Source: an uncultured Devosia sp. (GTDB lineage Bacteria; Pseudomonadota; Alphaproteobacteria; Rhizobiales; Devosiaceae). From it: DNA of 8,743 nucleotides. Shown here piece after piece: positions 1-6,328 of this stretch. The notes beneath the pieces are model-generated. The model was not told the DNA's origin and made no database searches. It was given only the letters and a program-made list of their open reading frames with translations. The translations under genes were made by a program, and so were the position numbers. Every line of letters starts with the position of its first letter. Positions within the stretch are counted from its first letter, which is position 1. The DNA lies in NCBI GenBank assembly GCA_934553185.1, contig CAKTFF010000068.1, forward strand, positions 1 through 8,743, read 5' to 3'.

Positions 1-1
1 G

Positions 2-568
2 CTTTATCCACCGGCCTCGCGCGAAACGGCCGTCGGCATCATGGGCATGGGTGTGCTGGGCCGGGACGCGGCGCGGCGCCTGCTGCCGCTGGGCTTTAGC
101 CTTCGCAGCTGGAGCCGAACGCCCAAGTCGATCGCGGGGGTGGAAGGCTTTTCGGGTGCGGCGGGGTTCGATCCTTTCCTCCAAGGCACCGATATCCTGG
201 TCAACCTCCTGCCGCTGACGGCGGAAACGGCCGGGGTGCTCAACTACGACACATTCGGCAAGCTGCGGCGCAAGCTCGATGGCGGGCCGGTGATCATCAA
301 TGCGGCACGGGGTGGGCATCAACGCGAAGGCGACATCGTGCGAGCGCTTGCGGACGGCACGCTGGGCGCAGCGAGCCTTGATGTGTTCGAGACCGAGCCC
401 CTGCCCCACGACAGTCCGCTCTGGGACATACCGAACTGCTTTATCACGCCCCATATCGCCGCCATTTCCGACGAGGAAAGCGGGGTGCGGTATTTCTCGC
501 GCATCATCGCCGACCACGAAGCGGGCAAGCCGCTGATCAATGTGGTGGATCGCGACCGGGGCTACTGA
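2..568 (+). CDS. ghrA: Glyoxylate/hydroxypyruvate reductase A (D-2-hydroxyacid dehydrogenase family), 5'-truncated by the window edge
   Basis: This is the C-terminal 188 codons of a cytosolic reductase of the family that converts glyoxylate and hydroxypyruvate to glycolate and glycerate with NAD(P)H. The frame is open from base 2, so the ATG at 41 is internal. Residues encoded just before it (YPPASRETAVGI) continue into the nucleotide-binding glycine motif GMGVLG, as in the family. The segment WSRTPKSIAGVEGF resembles E. coli GhrA after the second Rossmann strand, and an Arg in that region is typical of NADPH use. Counting from the first visible residue, the likely catalytic triad is Arg103 (NAARG), Glu132 (DVFETEPLP) and His151 (TPHIAAIS). 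The C-terminus VDRDRGY closely matches the GhrA ending. Full-length relatives have about 310 residues, so roughly the first 120 lie upstream of the window. It has no evident link to pilus assembly. The family and subfamily are secure, but the exact substrate is inferred. Confidence 0.9.
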   Translation, partial: LYPPASRETAVGIMGMGVLGRDAARRLLPLGFSLRSWSRTPKSIAGVEGFSGAAGFDPFLQGTDILVNLLPLTAETAGVLNYDTFGKLRRKLDGGPVIINAARGGHQREGDIVRALADGTLGAASLDVFETEPLPHDSPLWDIPNCFITPHIAAISDEESGVRYFSRIIADHEAGKPLINVVDRDRGY

Positions 569-589
569 CGGGGTTCTCTCCGTGGCGCT

Positions 590-604
590 TTAACTCGGCA
601 TTAG
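590..604 (+). promoter_or_regulatory. Possible CtrA-like binding box upstream of tadD (TTAA-N7-TTAG)
   Basis: The sequence TTAA, seven bases, then TTAG matches the alphaproteobacterial CtrA consensus TTAA-N7-TTAA at 7 of 8 defined positions. It ends 53 nt before the GTG start of the TadD-type gene, a plausible distance for a site overlapping a -35 region. A further TTAA follows at 607-610. I could not pick out convincing -35/-10 hexamers, so the promoter itself is not located. The motif is short and chance matches occur. The case rests on its position in an 89-nt intergenic gap and on a similar box upstream of cpaB. Confidence 0.3.
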
Positions 605-643
605 GGTTAATGATCCATTGATGGGCGTCATCGTGCCTTTAAT

Positions 644-650
644 GGAGGAG
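644..650 (+). promoter_or_regulatory. Ribosome binding site that fixes the GTG start of tadD
   Basis: GGAGGAG lies 7 nt before the GTG at 658. It is a near-ideal Shine-Dalgarno sequence. It supports the GTG start, which places a complete lipoprotein signal sequence at the N-terminus, over the ATGs further upstream at 618-621, which belong to a different frame. Confidence 0.8.
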
Positions 651-657
651 TGGTGCC

Positions 658-1428
658 GTGTCGCCCCTGAACAGTGTTGCGCGGTCTTGGCGGGCCGCTC
701 TGATGGTTGGTGTTGCGGCGCTGGCGCTTACAGCCTGTGCCAGCAACCGGACCGGCTCAACAGCGCCGGACTATTCGGCCATGCCGGCGGCGCAAAGCCA
801 GCAGACGCTTGGTGCGCTGACCGAGCGCTTCAAGCGCAACCCCAAGGACAAGGCCGTCGCCATCAGCTATGCGGCAGCCCTGCGCGCCGCCGGGCAGAGC
901 CAGCAGGCGGTGGCGGTGCTGGAGACGAGTATCGGACATCATCCCCAGGACGTCGAGATTTCGGTGGCCTATGCCAAGGCGCTGACGGCGGATGGCCGCT
1001 TCGAGCAGTCGCTGCAGGTGCTCGACAATGTGATCCGTCCCGAGGCGCCGGATTGGAATGCGCTCTTGGTCAAGGGCGCGACGCTGGACCAGTTGAGCCG
1101 GAACAACGAGGCGCGCCAGATCTACAAGCAGGCGCTGGTGCATGCGCCGGGTGAAGCTTCGATTGAAGCCAATCTGGGTCTGTCTTATGCGATGACCAAT
1201 GAACTTGCTGCGGCCGAGCAGCACCTGCGCCGCGCGGTGCAAATGCAGGGCGCCACCAGCCAGATCCGGCAGAACCTGGCGCTGATCGTGGGGCTACAGG
1301 GCCGGTTCGACGAAGCGCAAGCGCTTTATGCGGCCGAACTGCCGCCCGATCAGGTGGCGAGCAACATGGAATATGTGCGGGGGCTGCTGACGCAGCAGAA
1401 CCGCTGGGACAAGATCGACCAAGGGTGA
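658..1428 (+). CDS. tadD: TadD-type tetratricopeptide-repeat lipoprotein, Tad pilus assembly
   Basis: The 256-residue product has a positively charged N-terminus, a hydrophobic segment (about residues 13-26) and a lipobox LTAC with the modified cysteine at residue 27. This marks it as an exported lipoprotein. Ala rather than Asp at position +2 favours outer-membrane sorting. From about residue 64 to 228 there are five consecutive TPR-like helical repeats, for example the units around residues 132-165 and 166-199. TPR domains mediate protein-protein contacts. In Tad systems TadD is an outer-membrane-associated lipoprotein needed for pilus assembly and has been proposed as a pilotin for the secretin. 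The gene is convergent with the pilus operon and separated from tadC by a bidirectional terminator. It follows ghrA by 89 nt in the same direction. The TadD assignment rests on lipobox, TPR architecture, size and location, because TPR sequences alone are not diagnostic. An unrelated TPR lipoprotein is the main alternative. Confidence 0.82.
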   Translation: MSPLNSVARSWRAALMVGVAALALTACASNRTGSTAPDYSAMPAAQSQQTLGALTERFKRNPKDKAVAISYAAALRAAGQSQQAVAVLETSIGHHPQDVEISVAYAKALTADGRFEQSLQVLDNVIRPEAPDWNALLVKGATLDQLSRNNEARQIYKQALVHAPGEASIEANLGLSYAMTNELAAAEQHLRRAVQMQGATSQIRQNLALIVGLQGRFDEAQALYAAELPPDQVASNMEYVRGLLTQQNRWDKIDQG

Positions 1429-1445
1429 TGATTCACCCGATCGCT

Positions 1446-1492
1446 GCAAAGAAAAAGGTCCCGGTGCGATGCGCCGGGACCTTTTTCTTTGC
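1446..1492. terminator. Bidirectional intrinsic terminator between tadD and tadC
   Basis: Two perfectly complementary 19-nt arms (1446-1464 and 1474-1492) flank a 9-nt loop that can itself close by two more base pairs plus a G-U wobble. The left arm carries a run of A and the right arm CTTTTTCTTT, so read from either strand a GC-rich stem is followed by a U-rich tract. It begins 17 nt after the tadD stop codon and lies 14 nt beyond the tadC stop codon on the other strand, exactly where a shared terminator for convergent genes is expected. Confidence 0.93.
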
Positions 1493-1506
1493 TCATTCGG
1501 CTGTGA

Positions 1507-2514
1507 TCAGCCGCCGCCGACAGTGCTGCTGACGGGCCCGCCGAACACCTTGATCATGGCCGGGGCCATGATGACGATAAACAGCACCGGCAGGAAGAAC
1601 AGGATCAGCGGCACGGTGAGCTTGGGCGGCAGCGAGGCCGCTTTTTTCTCGGCCTCCATCATGCGCATCTCGCGGCCTTCCTCGGCCATGACACGCAGAG
1701 CCTGACCAACGGAGGTGCCATAGCGGTCCGCCTGGATCAGGGCGGTCATGACGGACTTGACGCCATCGAGCCCCGTGCGGCGCCCGAGGTTTTCATAGGC
1801 GCGGCCACGGTCTTCGAGAAAGGCCAGTTCGGCGGTGGTGAGGGTCAGTTCCTCGGCCAATTCGGCGCTTTGCTGGCCGATTTCTCGAGCGACACGCTTG
1901 AAGGCGTGTTCCATGGACATGCCGGCTTCAACGCAAAGCAGCATCAGATCGAGGCAATCGGGCCAGGCGCGCTTGATGGAAGCCTGCCGCTTGCCCGTTG
2001 TGTTCTTGAGCAGAACAATGGGCAGGTAAGCGCCCAGGAGGCCGCCACCGATCGCATAAACCAGGTTGAGGTAGACCGGGCGATCGCCGGAAGCGAGGAT
2101 CAGGAGATAAAAGGCGGCAAAGGCAAAGATCGCCAATGGCGTGACGAACCGCATGAAGAGGTAGGTGGTCAGGTGCCCCTGCCCGCGATAGCCGGCCATG
2201 GCCAGCTTGTCGACCGTGGCGTCATCCTGGAAGGCTTTCTTGAGATCGAAGCGCTCCACGACGTTTTTCATGTAGGACTTGGTTTCGCCGTTGCGGCGTA
2301 TGGTGCGGCTGTCCGTGGGCGTGGCGCCGCGCAGGCGCGACATTTCCTCGGCGCGCATCTTTTCGCGCTCAAGCGCGACACGCTTGATGCGATCCTTCAT
2401 CTCGGACTTTACGATAAAGCTCGAGCCGAAGGTGAAGACGACGGCGGCGGCGGAAACGGCGGCCAAGACGGAGATGAGGAATTCGCGCTGGGTCAGCAGT
2501 TCAACGATGTCCAT
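1507..2514 (-). CDS. tadC: TadC, inner-membrane platform protein of the Tad pilus
   Basis: This 335-residue protein is one of two related polytopic proteins forming the inner-membrane base on which the CpaF ATPase acts to polymerise pilin. Hydrophobic segments lie at about residues 12-34, 117-142, 150-170 and 298-322. Between the last two is a type II secretion F (GspF-like) domain, about residues 184-315, with the family pattern WPDCLDLMLLCVEAGMS near its start and a conserved-looking EKKAASLPPKLTVP just before the last membrane segment. The ATG is preceded by GAGGGAG (2529-2523) with 8-nt spacing, and only 15 nt separate it from the tadB stop, so the two are co-transcribed. It is the last gene of the operon and ends in a glycine-rich tail (TVGGG). 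Length and topology are normal for TadC. It is distinguished from TadB by order and by the longer cytoplasmic stretch after the first membrane helix. Confidence 0.95.
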   Translation of the reverse strand: MDIVELLTQREFLISVLAAVSAAAVVFTFGSSFIVKSEMKDRIKRVALEREKMRAEEMSRLRGATPTDSRTIRRNGETKSYMKNVVERFDLKKAFQDDATVDKLAMAGYRGQGHLTTYLFMRFVTPLAIFAFAAFYLLILASGDRPVYLNLVYAIGGGLLGAYLPIVLLKNTTGKRQASIKRAWPDCLDLMLLCVEAGMSMEHAFKRVAREIGQQSAELAEELTLTTAELAFLEDRGRAYENLGRRTGLDGVKSVMTALIQADRYGTSVGQALRVMAEEGREMRMMEAEKKAASLPPKLTVPLILFFLPVLFIVIMAPAMIKVFGGPVSSTVGGG

Positions 2515-2529
2515 GCCAGCGGCTCCCTC

Positions 2530-3504
2530 TTAGTATTCGAACTGGATCATGCGGTTCATCACGAACACGCCTGCACTCAGCATAAGAACGCCGACACCCA
2601 GCCAGATATGGCCCAGCGAGGTGGTGAAGAGCGGCGACAGGTAGGCGGGCGACATGAGGCTGACCAGCCCGCCGACAACAAAGGGCAGCGAGCCGATGAT
2701 GCCGGCCGACGCCTTGGCTTCGGACGACATGGCCTTGATCTTTTGCTTCATCTTCTTGCGGTTGCGCAGCACCTTGGCGAGGTTGCCCAAAGCTTCGCTG
2801 AGATTGCCGCCGGCCTGTTGCTGGACGGTGATCACCACCACAAAGAAGTTCACCTCGGGCAGCGGCACACGGTCCAGCAGCACCGCAACGGCCTCGGTCA
2901 TGGACATGCCGAAGGCCTGCTGGTCGAGCACGCGGCCGAACTCGGACTTGACCGGCTCCTTGGCATCCTTGGCGACCACGCGAATGGAATCGTTGAGCGG
3001 CAGGCCGGTCTTGACGCCGCGCACGATGGCTTCGACGGCGTTGGGCAGCTCGTCGAGAAACAGCGACTGGTACTTCTTGCGCTTGCGGTTGACCCACATG
3101 CGCGGCAGCAGATAGGCGGCGGCAACGCCAAAGATCGGCGCGAAGAAAATGGGGACCTGGACCAGCACCAGGAGGATGGTGACGCCAACGCCAAAGATGA
3201 TGCTGTTGCGGATAAAGGTCGCGGGCTTGGTGGTCATGCCCGCCTGAAACAGCATTTGGGCCAGCGATACGCGCTTCTTGCGGTTGAGCGCGTCGTTCTG
3301 CGTCTTGAGCGCCTGCTGGACGCTCTTGCGGCGATCGTCTCGCGTGCGGGCGGCATTGGCTTCGATGCGGGTGGTGCGGATGTCGCCCTGGAGGGCCTTG
3401 CGCCTTTTGGTGGCACGGCTGCCGCCCAGGGCCGAGGGCACCAGGGCAAAGCCGGCGGCGCCGACCGCGATCATGGCGAGAATTGCAAGCAGAAGGGTTT
3501 GCAT
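2530..3504 (-). CDS. tadB: TadB, inner-membrane platform protein of the Tad pilus
   Basis: The 324-residue polytopic protein is the partner of TadC in the inner-membrane assembly platform. Hydrophobic segments are at about residues 2-24, 98-134 (two helices), 267-287 and 298-317. A GspF/T2SSF domain spans roughly residues 150-283, with LDELPNAVEAIVRGVKTGLPL at its start (written here from LDELPNAVEA) and the characteristic QQQAGGNLSEALGNLAKVLR motif. The start is ambiguous. On the coding strand the cpaF stop is embedded in GTGATG: an ATG at 3504 overlaps the TGA by one base (TGATG), while a GTG at 3507 would overlap by four and add one Met. No strong Shine-Dalgarno sequence precedes either, so translation is probably coupled to cpaF termination. 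I chose ATG. The family call is secure. Confidence 0.95.
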   Translation of the reverse strand: MQTLLLAILAMIAVGAAGFALVPSALGGSRATKRRKALQGDIRTTRIEANAARTRDDRRKSVQQALKTQNDALNRKKRVSLAQMLFQAGMTTKPATFIRNSIIFGVGVTILLVLVQVPIFFAPIFGVAAAYLLPRMWVNRKRKKYQSLFLDELPNAVEAIVRGVKTGLPLNDSIRVVAKDAKEPVKSEFGRVLDQQAFGMSMTEAVAVLLDRVPLPEVNFFVVVITVQQQAGGNLSEALGNLAKVLRNRKKMKQKIKAMSSEAKASAGIIGSLPFVVGGLVSLMSPAYLSPLFTTSLGHIWLGVGVLMLSAGVFVMNRMIQFEY

Positions 3505-4991
3505 CACGAATCCAGCAGCTGGCGCTGTTCGGTGTTGGACTTTTCGAGCGCCTCGACGAGGTTGGCTTCTTCGTTGAAGTAGCGGGCGCGCTCGGCGAAC
3601 TGGGGCTTGGTGATGCCGGTGGAGCGGTGGCGGCCGACCAGCATGCCGTTGGCGTCCTCGCCCACGATGTCATAAAGAAAGATGTCCTGGGTGACGATCA
3701 CGTCGCCTTCCATGCCCAGGATTTCGGTGATGTGGGTGATGCGGCGCGAACCGTCGCGCAGGCGGGCAGCCTGCACCACGACGTCGATCGAGGAGGTGAT
3801 CATTTCGCGAATGGTGCGGCTGGGGAGCGAATAGCCGCCCATGGTGATCATGGATTCAAGACGCGACAGGGCTTCGCGGGGCGAGTTGGCGTGGAGCGTG
3901 CCCATCGAGCCATCGTGGCCGGTGTTCATGGCCTGGAGCAGGTCGAAGCTTTCGGGGCCACGGACTTCGCCGACGATGATGCGTTCGGGGCGCATACGCA
4001 GGCAGTTCTTGATCAGGTCGCGCATGGTGATCTCGCCCTCGCCTTCAAGGTTGGGCGGGCGGGTTTCGAGACGCACGACGTGTGGCTGCTGGAGCTGAAG
4101 TTCGGCGGAGTCCTCGCAGGTGATGACCCGCTCGTCCTTTTCGATGAAAGCGGTAAGGCAGTTGAGCAGCGTCGTCTTGCCAGAACCGGTACCGCCCGAG
4201 ATCAGCACATTGGCGCGCACGCGACCCAGAATGCGCAGCACTTCGGCGCCTTCGGGGGAGATGGAATTGTATTTGACCAGCTGCTGGAGGGTCAGCTTGT
4301 CCTTTTTGAACTTACGGATGGTGAGCGCAGCGCCATCAATGGCCAGCGGGGGCGCGATGACGTTGACGCGGGAGCCATCGGGCAGGCGCGCGTCGCAGAT
4401 GGGGGAGGATTCATCGACGCGGCGGCCGACCTGCGACACGATGCGCTGGCAGACATTCATCAGGTGGGCGTCGTCGCGGAAGCGCACATTGGTGAGGCGC
4501 ACCTTGCCGGCCACTTCGATGTAGCAGCGCTGCGAGCCGTTGACCATGATATCGGCGATGTCGTCGCGCGCCAGGAGCGGCTCGAGCGGACCATAACCCA
4601 GGACGTCGTTGCAGATATCTTCGAGCAGGTCTTCCTGCTCGCCGATGGACATGATGATGGACTTGAGCGCGATGATTTCGGCGACAATGTCGCGGATTTC
4701 TTCGCGCGCGGCGTCCTGGTCCATCGTCGCGAGCTGGGACAGGTCGATGGAGTCGATCAGCGCGTTGAAGATGGCCGACTTGGTGTTGAAATATTCCTTG
4801 TCGCGTGCGGTATCGACCGGGCCGCGAACATCGACGACTTCCTCGCTGTTGCGCATGCGCGCTGCCATGGCATCGGTGTCGCTGCCACGACGCACCGGCG
4901 CTTCGACCCGAGCCGGAGCACTGGCAACGGGACGCGGTATCTCACCGACGCCCGGAGTGTTGCCGCCAAAGGATGTGCGCTTGCCAAACAT
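3504..4991 (-). CDS. cpaF: CpaF/TadA, secretion ATPase of the Tad pilus
   Basis: This 495-residue cytoplasmic ATPase of the type II/IV secretion (VirB11-like) family powers Tad pilus extension and, in Caulobacter, also retraction. After a variable N-terminal region (about residues 1-70) comes the N-terminal domain with [10 protein letters not shown] (131-140) and DIADIMVNG. The ATPase core then shows Walker [10 protein letters not shown] (266-274), an Asp box CEDSAELQL (292-300), a Walker B-like segment RIIVGEVRG (337-345) and a His box [16 protein letters not shown] (364-379). All expected catalytic motifs are intact. The start has AGGA five nt upstream (5000-4997). It lies 38 nt after the cpaE stop, and its own stop overlaps the tadB start, so stoichiometry with TadB is probably set by translational coupling. 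Length and motifs are normal for the family. Confidence 0.97.
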   Translation of the reverse strand: MFGKRTSFGGNTPGVGEIPRPVASAPARVEAPVRRGSDTDAMAARMRNSEEVVDVRGPVDTARDKEYFNTKSAIFNALIDSIDLSQLATMDQDAAREEIRDIVAEIIALKSIIMSIGEQEDLLEDICNDVLGYGPLEPLLARDDIADIMVNGSQRCYIEVAGKVRLTNVRFRDDAHLMNVCQRIVSQVGRRVDESSPICDARLPDGSRVNVIAPPLAIDGAALTIRKFKKDKLTLQQLVKYNSISPEGAEVLRILGRVRANVLISGGTGSGKTTLLNCLTAFIEKDERVITCEDSAELQLQQPHVVRLETRPPNLEGEGEITMRDLIKNCLRMRPERIIVGEVRGPESFDLLQAMNTGHDGSMGTLHANSPREALSRLESMITMGGYSLPSRTIREMITSSIDVVVQAARLRDGSRRITHITEILGMEGDVIVTQDIFLYDIVGEDANGMLVGRHRSTGITKPQFAERARYFNEEANLVEALEKSNTEQRQLLDS

Positions 4992-5029
4992 GGTCGTCCT
5001 ATCGTTCTAGAGAGCGGATGTGGGTGCCC

Positions 5030-6301
5030 TCAGGCCCGCTTCTTGAGGAACGAGGGCAGCTTCATCATGGATGATGATTTGCCTCCCGCTAGGTTGGTTT
5101 GCCGTCCGGTCACGTGAAGGCTGATGGCGCGGAACATGTCGTTGATCTTGTTGTTGGCGGCGATCTCGGCGATCATCTGCCCGTTGTTTGCCGCCGTGCC
5201 GAAGAGGGCCGCGTCGAACGGGATCTGCCCCAGAAGCTGGCACTCCACCGAGCTGGCAAATTCGGCGGCATTGATCTCGGGCCGCTTGGGCATGCCCACC
5301 TTGTTGAGGAGGAGGCTTGGCGCGTTTTCGGTGGGACGCAGGGCGCGGATCGTGTCGGCCAGGTTCTTGGCATTGCGCAGGTTGGCGAGGTCGGGTTCGG
5401 CCACGATCACCACCTCGTCGACCGCCGCCAGGGTCTGGCGCACCCAGGCGTTCCAGCTATGGGGAATGTCGAGCACCACGACGGGCATGGTGTTCTGGCA
5501 CATCTCGATGATCTGCTCGAATTCGCGCTCTTCGAAGTCGAAGGTGCGGTCCAGCGTCACCGGGGCGGTGAGGAGATTGATGTGGTTGGCCGCCTTGCTC
5601 ATCAGGCGGTCCAGCATGGTCTGATCGACCTTCTGGTTGGCCTGGAGCGCATCGGCGATGCCGTGGGGCGGATCCTGGTTGAAGTTGAGACCGGCCGTAC
5701 CAAAGGCCAGGTCCATGTCAACGATCAAGGTATCCTGACGCAGCGTCGTGGCGGCTGCCCAAGCGACGTTGTGGGCAATGGTGGAGCCGCCGGCGCCGCC
5801 CTTGGCCGAAACAAAGCCGACCGTGCGCCCGATGGGCGCGGCGTTTTCTGCCGCGAACAGATCGGTGATGGCGGTGACGATCTGCGGCGCGGTGGCTGGC
5901 AGGACAATGTATTCGCTGATGCCGGAACGGATCAGTTCGCGGTAAAGCAGCACGTCGTTGACGTGACCCAGAACCACGACGCGGGTCGAGGCGTCGCAGA
6001 CTTCGGCGAGGCGCGCCAGGGAGCCCGGGATTTCGGCCGGAGACTGGGAGGTCTCGACGATGATGAGGTTGGGCGTGGGGTTGGACTTGTAGGTCTCCAC
6101 TGCCCCATCGATGCCGCCATTGTGGGTGGTGAGCGCGACCTTGCTCATGCGCCGGTCGTGGATCGCCGATTCCACCAGCTGGGCGGTTTGGGAATGCTCG
6201 CAGAAAGCCTGAATGGTGATGCGGGGAACGAGCCGCGCGCCACCAGCAATGTCGGTTGCGGGTTCTTCGGCCTTTTTGGGCTCTTGTGACAGGAAACTCA
6301 T
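5030..6301 (-). CDS. cpaE: CpaE/TadZ, ParA-like pilus localisation protein with degenerate receiver domain
   Basis: CpaE/TadZ proteins help place the Tad machine at its cellular site. This 423-residue protein has an atypical receiver domain (about residues 28-148) followed by a ParA/MinD-like ATPase domain (about 158-400). The receiver lacks the phosphorylation chemistry: the usual phosphoacceptor position after the third strand is Glu83 (NLIIVETS), and the usual Lys before Pro in the fifth strand is Leu134 (YIVLPAT). The P-loop reads KGGAGGST (167-174). It keeps the first 'deviant' Lys167, but Gly172 occupies the place of the canonical Lys before Ser/Thr. The Walker A' segment LIVDMDLAFG (192-201) is present. 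Changes of this type are known in the TadZ group. AAGGAG (6315-6310) lies 8 nt before the ATG. Neighbours are cpaC (27-nt gap) and cpaF, and no cpaD intervenes. The short basic C-terminus (KLPSFLKKRA) could contact membrane or partners, which is inference. Confidence 0.95.
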   Translation of the reverse strand: MSFLSQEPKKAEEPATDIAGGARLVPRITIQAFCEHSQTAQLVESAIHDRRMSKVALTTHNGGIDGAVETYKSNPTPNLIIVETSQSPAEIPGSLARLAEVCDASTRVVVLGHVNDVLLYRELIRSGISEYIVLPATAPQIVTAITDLFAAENAAPIGRTVGFVSAKGGAGGSTIAHNVAWAAATTLRQDTLIVDMDLAFGTAGLNFNQDPPHGIADALQANQKVDQTMLDRLMSKAANHINLLTAPVTLDRTFDFEEREFEQIIEMCQNTMPVVVLDIPHSWNAWVRQTLAAVDEVVIVAEPDLANLRNAKNLADTIRALRPTENAPSLLLNKVGMPKRPEINAAEFASSVECQLLGQIPFDAALFGTAANNGQMIAEIAANNKINDMFRAISLHVTGRQTNLAGGKSSSMMKLPSFLKKRA

Positions 6302-6309
6302 GAACTCTT

Positions 6310-6315
6310 CTCCTT
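6310..6315 (-). promoter_or_regulatory. Ribosome binding site of cpaE
   Basis: AAGGAG on the minus strand sits 8 nt upstream of the cpaE ATG, inside the 27-nt gap after the cpaC stop. It is one of the strongest Shine-Dalgarno matches in the operon and supports the start chosen. Confidence 0.75.
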
Positions 6316-6328
6316 GACGCGTGGCCCG

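Noticed and set aside
41..43. ATG at 41 as the start of the reductase gene.
   Set aside because: The frame is open to the window edge, the upstream residues continue the family sequence, and starting here would remove the beginning of the nucleotide-binding strand.
568..583. Possible terminator after ghrA (ACGG...CCGT).
   Set aside because: The stem is only four base pairs, with a long loop and no U tract, too weak to call.
618..643. TTGATG / TTTAAT as a sigma70-type promoter for tadD.
   Set aside because: The spacing is only 14 nt and the -10 would abut the ribosome binding site, leaving no room for a transcription start.
618..1154. A plus-strand open frame overlapping tadD, starting at an ATG upstream of it.
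   Set aside because: The Shine-Dalgarno sequence at 644-650 serves the GTG at 658, whose product has a lipoprotein signal and TPR repeats. The other frame gives Cys/Gly/Ala-rich sequence without a domain.
1870..6289. A chain of three long plus-strand open frames (1870-3582, 3483-5117, 5099-6289; 570, 544 and 396 codons) antisense to tadC, tadB, cpaF and cpaE.
   Set aside because: Their products are rich in His, Asp, Gln and Gly with no recognisable domain, as expected when the opposite strand of high-GC genes is read. The minus-strand frames encode complete, well-conserved Tad proteins with ribosome binding sites.
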